From contig NZ_CP019936.1 of assembly GCF_002009425.1 (NCBI RefSeq), forward strand, positions 4,141,297 to 4,205,296: a DNA stretch of 64,000 nt. Reading direction: 5' to 3'. Positions 35,192 to 46,812 of this stretch are shown one piece after another; position 1 is the first letter of the stretch, and the number at the start of each line of letters is the position of its first letter. The position numbers and the translations under genes were made by a program. The notes beneath the pieces were generated by a model. It ran no database searches, was not told the origin of the DNA, and worked only from the letters and a program-made list of their open reading frames with translations. The DNA comes from Thiosocius teredinicola (GTDB lineage Bacteria > Pseudomonadota > Gammaproteobacteria > Chromatiales > Chromatiaceae).

Positions 35192-36307
35192 TTAGTCAGC
35201 GAACTCGAAGTAGACACGACAATCCGCACCACCGCCCCTCAGCCGGGTATAGAAATCATAGCGAAAGCTCGCTTCTGTCGCAGGCGGCCCGTAGCTGTCG
35301 GATGACGCGTTGGCCAATCCGATAGCGCCCACCAGGTCATTGTTTGCGCCGACCAAGGCCTTGGGAAGCGACGAGATCCGGCGCGACAACTGGCTGCCCA
35401 GATCGAACTGCTCGATCGCCTGCTTCGCCGCATACCGCCCTGTACGCGCGGCCGTCGCATTCACCCCCTGCCTCACCGCCGCCTTGCTGAGTGTCTTGGT
35501 GCCGCGCGTAAGCGCAAAGTCAACAGCGATCTCTGTCAGGCTATCAACCAGCGGTCCGCCATCGTCATACTCCCACATCACGACCTGCACGTTGATCGGC
35601 TGATCGACGCCGCGCCAGACGGTCTTGCCGATGCGACGCTTCGCTCCCTTCTTGATCCCTTTGTAGACACCGCTCTTCGATGGCAGCGCCGTGCTCTGGT
35701 AACCACCGCCGGCATCCGTTACCACCACGTCGATATGAATCTCGTTGGCCGGGTAGAAAACGCTGTCGCGTTGCACGCTGGGGCACCACATCCCATTCAA
35801 CACCAGGGATGTCGGCTGCGGGCGTAGCGACTCTTCGTAATATCGATACTGATCATCGATCTCCTGCGCGGTCTCACGCGCGGCCCGCTCGTACTCTGCG
35901 TTGTGACCGAAGCGCAACGCTGTATCGAAGTCCGCCTGAGCCTCGCCGAGATTACCCAGCTCGCGCTGCGACCAACCGCGATAGAAATAGGCCTCGGCGT
36001 CGTTGGGATTGATCTCCAGTGCATCCGTAAAATCGGATATCGCCTTGCCGTGCTGTCCGCCGTCTTGTTGGTGGATGCCCTTCATGAAGTAAAGGTCGGC
36101 CAGATTGGTGCCGGAATAATTTCCGGAATGGATCGCGCGCAGGCAGACAAACACCTTGCCGGCGCGACTACCTCCTTCGCGCATGCAATCGTCATAGTAG
36201 TTGTCGGACTGTTCGCGGGTCAGCTGAGTATTGCAGCCACTGAGTGAAGCAAGCGTGACGAGAAAAACGAGAAACAGGGAGGATCTGGTATGAGCATTCA
36301 TGGCCAT
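35192..36307 (-). CDS. TPR-repeat lipoprotein
   Basis: 371 residues. The N-terminal hydrophobic segment ends in the lipobox LASLSGC (Cys25), so a lipoprotein is expected. Residues about 70-140 contain TPR motifs (LADLYFMKGIHQQDGGQHGKA, AEAYFYRGWSQRELGN, AQADFDTALRFG). The C-terminal 220 residues are not recognised and contain several Lys/Arg-rich and glycine segments, ending in CRVYFEFAD. ATGs at 36307 and 36301 both fit; no ribosome site decides. Divergent from the pentaheme cytochrome gene. Confidence 0.82.
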   Translation of the reverse strand: MAMNAHTRSSLFLVFLVTLASLSGCNTQLTREQSDNYYDDCMREGGSRAGKVFVCLRAIHSGNYSGTNLADLYFMKGIHQQDGGQHGKAISDFTDALEINPNDAEAYFYRGWSQRELGNLGEAQADFDTALRFGHNAEYERAARETAQEIDDQYRYYEESLRPQPTSLVLNGMWCPSVQRDSVFYPANEIHIDVVVTDAGGGYQSTALPSKSGVYKGIKKGAKRRIGKTVWRGVDQPINVQVVMWEYDDGGPLVDSLTEIAVDFALTRGTKTLSKAAVRQGVNATAARTGRYAAKQAIEQFDLGSQLSRRISSLPKALVGANNDLVGAIGLANASSDSYGPPATEASFRYDFYTRLRGGGADCRVYFEFAD

Positions 36308-36732
36308 TGTTGTTCTTTGTTATTGTTTCAGACGGGCACATGCCGTACACGAATCCAAAGTCCAACAGGATTGGCCGCCACATAGCTCTCAAGCTTAGCC
36401 TAAGTTAACACGTCTGATTTAGCGGGTCCGGCCACCGGTTGCCACACGCCGCTCGACATCGCCGAACGCGAGTTCGTCGTCACCAGCACACCCGACGTTT
36501 GTTTTTCGGCCACAGCGCGCACAATCAAACAGCCGCCGGCGACATAAATTTGCGTTGTGAAAAGCGCCACGCTGGGGGGTTGAAACACTCTCGGCAAAAT
36601 CCGCATCCCGTTAACCTGCGCACATTCAAGGCACGTCAGAAGTCTGTCGCGATCAGTTCGCGCAGCGACCGCCGATAGCGCGTGCATCCATCAATTTCCA
36701 CGTATTTCGAGTGGCCGACGGGAGGTCCTGAG
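36308..36732. other. Divergent intergenic region, no gene seen
   Basis: 425 bp between the TPR lipoprotein and the pentaheme cytochrome, which are divergently transcribed. It must hold both promoters. No repeat, hairpin or recognisable operator is evident by eye. Confidence 0.5.
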
Positions 36733-38454
36733 ATGTCTTTTGCTGTTCGTACTGCGCTGATCGGTTCAGTTTTATTTGCCGCAGTCTTCACCCATGCACA
36801 CGCCCGCGCCGATAGCGATCCGGCATCGCCGAATATTCCTACAGCTGAATCGACTGCCCATAGCGAATCCATCGTTCCCGAGCCGAATTTCGACGAGGCA
36901 TTTGAATCGACGCATTTTTCCGGTTCCGCCAACTGCTCGTCGTGCCATGACGATCTACGTGATCGGAACGGTGAAGACGTCTCCCTGGTTCGAGACTGGT
37001 CTGCCACGATGATGGCCCATGCTGCACGTGACCCGGTGTTCCAGGCCAAGGTCGCGAGCGAAATCAAGCGTCATCCGGAACTCGAAGAGGTGATCTCCGA
37101 GAAATGTCTGCGCTGTCACGCGCCGATGGCCGGTGTCGACGCCGACTATGACGGCAACCAGCTGACGCTGCTCGACGACGAAGGCATTCTCGACCCCGAC
37201 AATCCCTATCACAGCCAGGCAATGGAGGGTGTCGGTTGCACCGCCTGCCACCAGATCGAGGACAACGGGCTCGGCGAGTTGTCGTCGTTCTCCGGCGGAT
37301 TCGACATTCCGACCATCGATGACAAGTGGCAACGCGTTTCCTACGGCCAGTACGAGTCACCGGTGACGGACACGATGCAGCGCCAGTCGGGATTCACGGC
37401 GCAACACGCAGCGCATATGGATGACTCGGCGATGTGCGCCACCTGTCACAACCTGAACACGCCGGTCGTGAACAGCGACGGCGTGGTGATCAGCACGACG
37501 ACCGGCCACGAGTTTCCGGAACAGGCGGTGTATACCGAGTGGCAGAACAGCGATTACGCCGACAACGGCACCAATCCACAGAGTTGCCAGGACTGCCACA
37601 TGCCCTCTGCCGATGGCGTGCGCATGGCGACCCGGCCGCGCCGCTTGGCGCCGGTAGACGATTTCAAGCGCCACCTGTTCGCTGGCGCAAACACCGTGGT
37701 GCTCGACATGCTCGACAAGAACCGCGACGAACTGGGCGTGACCACATCCGGCATTGCCGACGCGGTCGAAACAGCCCGCGGCTTTCTGAAAACCTCCGCC
37801 GAACTGCGATTGGTTTCCGCTGAACGTAGCGACGGAATACTCGATGTCGAGCTCGAGGTCATCAACTTGAGTGGCCATAAACTCCCGACCGGCTACCCAT
37901 CGCGCCGGGTGTGGATCGACTTCCAGGTTGTCGATGCCGATGGGCAGCAAGTGTTCCGCTCGGGCGAGATGCACGCCGACGGGCGCATCGAGGGTGTCGA
38001 CGACGACGCCACGCAAGTCGCCTACCAACCGCATCATACGCTGATCAGCGAACCGAGCCAGGTGCAGGTGTATGAAACCGTGATGGGCGATACCGACGAG
38101 GCTTTGACTCATACACTGCTTTCGGCAAATGCCTATCTCAAAGACAACCGCCTGACGCCCAGCGGCTTCAACAAACATGTCGCGACCGATGACATCGCGG
38201 TAATCGGTGAGGCCATGACTGATGATGATTTCAACAACGGAAGCGATACGGTGGTGTACCGGGTACCGATCCAGACCGATGGACCGGTAACGATAAAAGC
38301 GGCATTGCGTTATCAGCCGCTGTCCGCGAACTACCTGCAGGATCTGTTCACCGATGCGGACCTGGCCCTGGTCGCGCGCCTGCAGCGTCTATGGGCTACC
38401 GCCGCGGTACGTGCAGAGACCCTGGCCGAGGTCGAGTTGCAGATCGTCCAATGA
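36733..38454 (+). CDS. Pentaheme c-type cytochrome
   Basis: 573 residues from ATG 36733 (GGGAGG nearby). A signal peptide (ending HARA) precedes the mature chain, so it is periplasmic. Five CxxCH heme sites are present: CSSCH, CLRCH, CTACH, CATCH and CQDCH, all in the first 300 residues. Additional His residues that could be axial ligands include those in AQHAAHMDDS and THTLLS. The C-terminal 280 residues have a beta-rich region (ILDVELEVINLSGHKLPTGYPSRRVW) seen in multiheme cytochromes of this type. A terminator-like hairpin follows. The electron partners are not encoded next to it. Confidence 0.9.
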   Translation: MSFAVRTALIGSVLFAAVFTHAHARADSDPASPNIPTAESTAHSESIVPEPNFDEAFESTHFSGSANCSSCHDDLRDRNGEDVSLVRDWSATMMAHAARDPVFQAKVASEIKRHPELEEVISEKCLRCHAPMAGVDADYDGNQLTLLDDEGILDPDNPYHSQAMEGVGCTACHQIEDNGLGELSSFSGGFDIPTIDDKWQRVSYGQYESPVTDTMQRQSGFTAQHAAHMDDSAMCATCHNLNTPVVNSDGVVISTTTGHEFPEQAVYTEWQNSDYADNGTNPQSCQDCHMPSADGVRMATRPRRLAPVDDFKRHLFAGANTVVLDMLDKNRDELGVTTSGIADAVETARGFLKTSAELRLVSAERSDGILDVELEVINLSGHKLPTGYPSRRVWIDFQVVDADGQQVFRSGEMHADGRIEGVDDDATQVAYQPHHTLISEPSQVQVYETVMGDTDEALTHTLLSANAYLKDNRLTPSGFNKHVATDDIAVIGEAMTDDDFNNGSDTVVYRVPIQTDGPVTIKAALRYQPLSANYLQDLFTDADLALVARLQRLWATAAVRAETLAEVELQIVQ

Positions 38455-38474
38455 TCTGATGCAGCGTGTATCGA

Positions 38475-38504
38475 GCGCCGGCCGGCACCAAGCAAGGCCG
38501 GCGC
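38475..38504. terminator. Strong hairpin between convergent genes
   Basis: Perfect 9-bp stem GCGCCGGCC/GGCCGGCGC with a 12-nt loop, in the 103-bp gap between convergent stops at 38454 (+) and 38558 (-). No T-run follows. Confidence 0.5.
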
Positions 38505-38557
38505 CGCAGCTAAAGCTCGACGACGGCGCATCGCGCTGATCAGCGCAGTTTGAAAGT

Positions 38558-40120
38558 TCACTGGGTGGCGCAGCGCTCGCTGTAGATCTGCGGATAACAC
38601 GTGGTGCCGCGCAGCGAGTTCGCCCGATCCAGTTCTTCCTTGGCCTCATCGCAACGCCCCTCGCTGGCGAGAATCATCCCGGAGACCGTCAATCGCTCTT
38701 CTTCGAGCGAGCTCGCTTCGACCCGCTCCAACAGCGTGCGGGCCGCATCGACAAGGCCATCGTCAAGCAACGTTCTGGCAGCACTCAGACGTTTGTTGTC
38801 GCGATACCTCAGTTCAAGTTCCTCTTCCATATTCGCGCGCGTCAGGTCCGCGTAGTTACCCAAGGCCAGCAATGTTTCGGTTTCGACGATTCGTTTACCT
38901 TTCAATAGCAGACTTGTCCGGCGTGACGCTCCCCCGCTGTCACTCAGCAACTTTCCGCTGCTGTCGAAGGCAAACACCTGCACCGCGTACTCGTGATCAT
39001 CGCCCGCCCCGTCGTCGACTATCTCAAAGTCAGTCAAGGGTACTTGCTGTGCGTCTGTGTTGACCCAGGCCACCGGTGAGTAGATTGTGGACGAGCCGTC
39101 ACGCGTAACCTGCATCAGCTGCAGCTGATAACGGCTGGCGGATTCGAAGGACTCCCAGGCGATCGTGTGCTGCGCCCCATCTGCCGATTCACGCTCGCCG
39201 GCGGGCGAGGTAACTTGCACGTTGGGGCGGATCGCCAGCTGCAATTCAGGTAACGGGACGGGCCGCGCGGTGGCAACGACGGTCAGACCCTCTGATTGGA
39301 AGGATGGACCTTCTGTGAACTGCCGCTCGGTCAGCGGTGGGTTCGGCCCGCCGACAACACTGAACTCGCCATCGGCCGGGCGTTCGCTCCAGCCCTCGAT
39401 CTCGATGCGATTCAGCACCCATTCCCCTGGCGGCACCGAGACTGAAAACAAACCATCGTCATCGGTGATCAACAAGGCCGAGACATACTTGCTGCCGATG
39501 ATCAGCATCAGCGAAACGCCGGCTGCGGGACGCTCATTGAACAGTATCCGACCAGAGAGATAGGCATCGCCGGCAGGCAGGTCCTCGAGGTCGGCAGCCG
39601 ACACCCACTCTCCGCCGAAACGAACCGTCTGGTGAAAGAACCGGGAGGAAAAGCTGTAGGTTCTGACCCGCTCGCCACTGTCGTCAGCTTCGACATCGTC
39701 GAAGCCGCCGGCAGGCTGCCACGTGGAGAGTTCGAGGTAGCTGAGGTCGGCCACGCCGATCCAGAACGTGAGCGGAATACTGATCAGCGAAGCCAACATA
39801 CCGCCGACCACACCGGCCTTGCTCAGCGCAGGCCGCTCCGCTGCCCGCCGGGCCCCGACGAAACTGACGACAACGCTTGTCAGTATGAATACAGCCAAGA
39901 CTGCCAGTAGTGCGTAGGCCATGGTTCTCAGCGAAGGACCGGCGCTCAATATCGCACCGGCGTCCGAACCCCACAGGAACAACGGAACAAAGTAGAACGA
40001 CCCCACGCTGAGCAGGAGAAGGGCGGTAAAAAATAACAACGCGAGGTCTAGCCGGCGATTGAGAACATGCCCGCCGACCACAGTGAACAACGACAATAGC
40101 GGATTGAAAAAACGGCGCAT
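38558..40120 (-). CDS. Membrane protein of unknown function with TPR-like C-terminus
   Basis: 520 residues, not recognised as a named family. The first 135 residues have about three or four hydrophobic segments (LALLFFTALLLLSVGSFYFV, ALLAVLAVFILTSVVVSFVG, GMLASLISIPLTFWIG). A periplasmic-looking beta region follows (about 165-410), including an Ig/carboxypeptidase-like strand pattern (LSGRILFNERPAAGVSLMLI, FSVSVPPGEWVLNRIEI). The last 80 residues are helical repeats (LELRYRDNKRLSAARTLLDDG) with a Cys-containing end. An AGGGA site precedes the ATG. Convergent with the pentaheme cytochrome. Confidence 0.7.
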   Translation of the reverse strand: MRRFFNPLLSLFTVVGGHVLNRRLDLALLFFTALLLLSVGSFYFVPLFLWGSDAGAILSAGPSLRTMAYALLAVLAVFILTSVVVSFVGARRAAERPALSKAGVVGGMLASLISIPLTFWIGVADLSYLELSTWQPAGGFDDVEADDSGERVRTYSFSSRFFHQTVRFGGEWVSAADLEDLPAGDAYLSGRILFNERPAAGVSLMLIIGSKYVSALLITDDDGLFSVSVPPGEWVLNRIEIEGWSERPADGEFSVVGGPNPPLTERQFTEGPSFQSEGLTVVATARPVPLPELQLAIRPNVQVTSPAGERESADGAQHTIAWESFESASRYQLQLMQVTRDGSSTIYSPVAWVNTDAQQVPLTDFEIVDDGAGDDHEYAVQVFAFDSSGKLLSDSGGASRRTSLLLKGKRIVETETLLALGNYADLTRANMEEELELRYRDNKRLSAARTLLDDGLVDAARTLLERVEASSLEEERLTVSGMILASEGRCDEAKEELDRANSLRGTTCYPQIYSERCATQ

Positions 40121-40377
40121 CGAATTTCCCTGTTGTTGATTGTCGGCTTCTATGCCGGATTGCAGGTATCGCCCATTTTAACCTTTCGAGACGTATACGT
40201 CGGAACGGGAATTCGGTTCAGCGCCGTAGACAACCGCGCGGCTTTCGCCACAGGCAGCTTGTGACAGCCAGATGCGTTCTATCAATGCACGAAACCGATT
40301 ACTGCTCTTAGATGAGCTATCGGCGATACGGCTTTCACGGCCGGGCCGATATACCCACAGATCTCGAGGACACAGCG

Positions 40378-40719
40378 ATGCTGATCGGCGTAACCAGTCA
40401 GAATTTTCGAACGATCACCGGTCATGCCGGAAAGGCACGGCGCTTCATCGTGTACCGGACCGATGCCGGTGAGGCTCTCAGCGAGGTGGAACGTTTGGAC
40501 CTGCCGAAATCGATGAGCCTGCACGAATACCACGGCGACGAACATCCACTGTTTGCGCTCGACGTGCTCGTGACGGCGGGTTGTGGCGATAACTTTCGCC
40601 AACGTCTTACCTCGCGTGGGCTGAAGGTGATCACCACCTCGGAGACCGACCCGGCAACCGCCGTCAGCGCCATCGCCAACGGGCAGTCGTTGCCGCCCGC
40701 GTTGCCGCATGACGATTGA
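40378..40719 (+). CDS. NifX/NifB C-terminal-type FeMo-co-binding domain protein
   Basis: 113 residues from ATG 40378 (GAGG about 9 nt upstream). The whole chain is a Dinitrogenase FeMo-cofactor biosynthesis fold: IGVTSQNFRTITGHAGKARRF, LFALDVLVTAGCGDNFRQRL, and GLKVITTSETDPATAV. The motif T-GHAGK-RRF is family typical. There is no nif gene in the window. Such orphans are widespread and may handle metal clusters in general. Convergent with the SLAC1/TehA gene. Confidence 0.85.
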   Translation: MLIGVTSQNFRTITGHAGKARRFIVYRTDAGEALSEVERLDLPKSMSLHEYHGDEHPLFALDVLVTAGCGDNFRQRLTSRGLKVITTSETDPATAVSAIANGQSLPPALPHDD

Positions 40720-40755
40720 ACGTCTGCATCGACGCCAAACCGCCGTGCCTGTTGC

Positions 40756-41727
40756 TCAGTGTTCGGGCACGCAGATCTTATGCGCGATGACCGCCTTTGC
40801 GGTCAGCGCGATCAGCATACCGACGACTGCCGTCAACACCAGCAACAACACACCGCCGATCCAGGCATAAGCCGATGCAGCCGTTTTCTCGAACATCAGC
40901 AGGCTGGCGATGCTGATGGCCGCCAGCGGAAACGAATAGGCCCACCAAGACAGAAAGAAACGCAGTTTGAAGAAACGCGGTGTCTGCGTAAGCAGCAGCA
41001 ACGTGAGAAACAGCGCACTGAAATAGAGAATGCGGGCGAAAGCATCGAGCTCGCCGACCAGGCGCATATAGGCGATGAAGCCGACCGCCGGCGGTGCGAT
41101 CAGGATGAACAGGGTCGGCATGAGCTTCTCGTCGATCGGGTGATGAAACAGCATGCGGTAGAAGATGATCGTCATCAGCAGCACCCAGAACAGCATGCCG
41201 ATACTGAAAAAGAACCACGAGATGTCGACATGACCGAGCGGTACACCGGCCACCGGCACCAGGACGTTGCCGACCGCCGGAATGAACCATGCCGGGTTCA
41301 CGTGATGGACCTCGAACCGCTCGTGATGCATCCAGATGTTCACGACATACAACGTGAACAGCAGGTGCATGCCCATCCCCACGAACCACACGACATGGCT
41401 GGCCTCCCGCGCCAGCGGCAGAAACACAATGGCCAGCAGCAACAGGCTGATCGAGATGGTCGGGAAGAAGTTGAGCTTGATCGGATGATGCAGTTCGGCC
41501 ATCACCGCCGGCCGATGTCGCACCCATTTCGCGGCGAACAATCCGCTGAGCACGACAAACACGGCCAGCGTTATGCCCGCCAAGGGGATATCCAGATGCA
41601 GATCGACGCCGGCGAGGTGTTGCGCCTTCTCCCAAGCGATGGTGAGGCCGGCAAGCCCCATGACCACGGCGAAGAACGAGATAGGCATATGCTGCAGTCT
41701 CGGCGCTTTCTCGACTGACGGTTCCAT
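40756..41727 (-). CDS. SLAC1/TehA-family anion channel
   Basis: 323 residues with about ten hydrophobic helices. The N-terminus RLQHMPISFFAVVMGLAGLTIAWEKAQ is the family start, and the chain has the quasi-repeated helix-hairpin pattern of TehA (helices such as VWFVGMGMHLLFTLYVVNIWM, VLLMTIIFYRMLFHHP, ALFLTLLLLTQTPRFF). Members conduct chloride, nitrate, sulfite or tellurite-related anions; the selectivity cannot be read here. AGGGAA before the ATG supports the start. Confidence 0.88.
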   Translation of the reverse strand: MEPSVEKAPRLQHMPISFFAVVMGLAGLTIAWEKAQHLAGVDLHLDIPLAGITLAVFVVLSGLFAAKWVRHRPAVMAELHHPIKLNFFPTISISLLLLAIVFLPLAREASHVVWFVGMGMHLLFTLYVVNIWMHHERFEVHHVNPAWFIPAVGNVLVPVAGVPLGHVDISWFFFSIGMLFWVLLMTIIFYRMLFHHPIDEKLMPTLFILIAPPAVGFIAYMRLVGELDAFARILYFSALFLTLLLLTQTPRFFKLRFFLSWWAYSFPLAAISIASLLMFEKTAASAYAWIGGVLLLVLTAVVGMLIALTAKAVIAHKICVPEH

Positions 41728-41967
41728 TTGCGTTCCCTGATGCGGACAAAACCTAGGAAAATTGTAAAGAATTTGCCTGGGCCGTCATTGAAGATCGTCA
41801 AACCATGCGGCGGCACCAAGGGCTGATGCACCGGGAATACCGTTCACACGCGATTCCCCCTCTCAGTATTGAAGAACGAATAGTCAAGAATCGCCATCCT
41901 CAGCCGCTGGACAGATGTGGACCCCGGATGCCTCACGGTCCTTCGCAAGCGCTTGGGAAGCACACGG

Positions 41968-42834
41968 ATGAAAACAACGCTGTTCAACGCAAAACTGGTG
42001 CTTATATCGGCTCGGTCCCTGACCCTGCTGATCGCCTGCATAGTGCTGGTTCTCAGTTCTCCAGCGCACTGCGAGTCACGAGTCTACACGGTCGGTGTTG
42101 TACCGCAGTTCGACGCGCACACGCTGCACGCCATCTGGCGACCGATTCTGGACCGCCTGGAGCAAGAGACCGGGGAGCGCTTCAAACTGCGCGGCTCCAC
42201 CAGCATCCCGGATTTCGAAGAGGAATTCGAAACGGGGCGTTTCGACTTCGCCTACATGAACCCGTACCACATCGTCGTCGCCAACCGGCTTGCCGGCTAT
42301 CAACCCCTGGTTCGCGACCACGGACATAGGCTGCAGGGTGTATTGGTGGTACGCAAGGACAGCCGCATCGAATCGCCGGCCGACCTCGACGGTAAGGCGA
42401 TAGCTTTCCCGGCTGCCAATGCACTTGGCGCCTCGCTGCAGATTCGCCAGGAGCTCACCGACAAGTTCGGCATCAGCTTTCAGCCACAGTACGTCAAGAC
42501 GCATGACTCGGTGTATCTCAACGTGCTGCTCAACGAAACTGCCGCGGGCGGCGGTGTGCAGAACACTCTGAACCGCCAGCCACCAGAGTACCGTGATGGT
42601 CTCAGGATCATTCACCGCACCACAACGGTTCCGCCACATCCGTTCTGTGTGTCGCCGGATGTGCCACAAACGGTTCGCGACAAGGTTGCAGCGGCATTTC
42701 TCAGAATGGGCACGGACAACGAGGGAAAACGCCTGCTGGCTCAAGTCCCGATAGAACGGGTCGGTATCGCAAGCCTGGAGGACTACCTCGTGCTCAAGCA
42801 GATGCATCTGGATCGGTTCTTCGTCAAACGCTGA
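41968..42834 (+). CDS. PhnD-like periplasmic binding protein (phosphate/phosphonate family)
   Basis: 288 residues from ATG 41968 (GGGAAG 8 nt upstream). A signal peptide ends at HCESRVYTVGVVPQ. The PhnD-like pattern is present: VGVVPQFDAHTLHAIWRPIL, FDFAYMNPYHIVVANRLAG, VVRKDSRIESPADLDGKAIAF, PAANALGASLQIRQELTDK and the typical TTVPPHPFCVSPDVP. There is no adjacent ABC transporter. Instead a hybrid histidine kinase gene starts 7 bp downstream, so it is likely the ligand-binding sensor of that kinase. Confidence 0.88.
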   Translation: MKTTLFNAKLVLISARSLTLLIACIVLVLSSPAHCESRVYTVGVVPQFDAHTLHAIWRPILDRLEQETGERFKLRGSTSIPDFEEEFETGRFDFAYMNPYHIVVANRLAGYQPLVRDHGHRLQGVLVVRKDSRIESPADLDGKAIAFPAANALGASLQIRQELTDKFGISFQPQYVKTHDSVYLNVLLNETAAGGGVQNTLNRQPPEYRDGLRIIHRTTTVPPHPFCVSPDVPQTVRDKVAAAFLRMGTDNEGKRLLAQVPIERVGIASLEDYLVLKQMHLDRFFVKR

Positions 42835-42841
42835 TCAGCCG

Positions 42842-45877
<3,036 letters not shown>

Positions 45878-45933
45878 GCGTTGCCTTACCCGGCTCACAC
45901 CTTGCCGATCTTCGTCACCATACCGATCGAACG

Positions 45934-46695
45934 CTAATGCTCAATCTGCGGGGATGCATCCTGGCAGACTGCAGCGACGAACTGCGACATCGACTCCCAA
46001 TGACTCCCCTGCCAATAGACCTTGCCGCAATCGACACAGGACCAAAAACGATCGAACACCGCGAACACGCCGGGCGGGACGATATCGCGAACCGCCGTCG
46101 CGTTCGCGGCAACGATCCGCCCGTTACATACGGTGCAGCGCGTGAACGGATTGATCTCGTCACACAGTTGATAGCGCTGCAACAGGTAACGCATTTGCTC
46201 GTCCGTTGATCTGGGATAGACATAACATCCCAGGTCTACCTCGCGCCGCATCAGCAATTTGCGATCGCGCGTCAACAGCACGCGCTCTTGTTGGTGTGAG
46301 AGTCTTGCAAGCTCGGGATCGCCAACATCGTTGAACCACAGCGTGTCGAAGCCTAGCAGGCGAAGGCGTCGGGCGAGCTCACCCAGGTGGGCATCGGCGA
46401 CAAAGCGTAGCGGCCTTGGACCGCTGTTATGAAAAGACAAGCCACCGCTTGCAGCGATACCTTCAAACGCAGGATAAACCGAGATGCGGTCACCGTCTTC
46501 GACCGTCTCTTCGCCGGACGCACGCGCACCGTTTCGCAAGATCAGTGCAACCTCGGTATGCGGTACGCCGCAGTCCTCGATCAGGTGCAGGATCGACCGG
46601 TGCCCCGCAAGCGGCTGCATCCAGTCGGCCTGCCGGTGAGCGTGCGGCACAAACACGTTCAGTTCTGCATAGAAACGCAACACGCAATGCGGCAT
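45934..46695 (-). CDS. Mut7-C RNase-domain protein with ubiquitin-like N-terminus
   Basis: 253 residues. Residues about 1-80 resemble a ThiS/ubiquitin-like domain (VLRFYAELNVFVPHA, RNGARASGEETVEDGDRISVYP). Residues about 90-240 are Mut7-C: RPLRFVADAHLGELARRLRLLGFDTLWF, VLLTRDRKLLMRR and a zinc-ribbon with two Cys pairs (FTRCTVCNGRI and FWSCVDCGKVYWQG). Family proteins are predicted PIN-type RNases. It is convergent with the hybrid kinase and has no partner gene. Confidence 0.88.
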   Translation of the reverse strand: MPHCVLRFYAELNVFVPHAHRQADWMQPLAGHRSILHLIEDCGVPHTEVALILRNGARASGEETVEDGDRISVYPAFEGIAASGGLSFHNSGPRPLRFVADAHLGELARRLRLLGFDTLWFNDVGDPELARLSHQQERVLLTRDRKLLMRREVDLGCYVYPRSTDEQMRYLLQRYQLCDEINPFTRCTVCNGRIVAANATAVRDIVPPGVFAVFDRFWSCVDCGKVYWQGSHWESMSQFVAAVCQDASPQIEH

Positions 46696-46812
46696 GCATT
46701 GACCCGGATCGAAAGCGACTTGGCGTTACCCTACCTTTCGGCAGTCGACTGCTTCAAGCCATGTTTGTACGCAAGCTCGCAGTCGCCCCGGCACAATGGC
46801 CAAAGACGGCCG

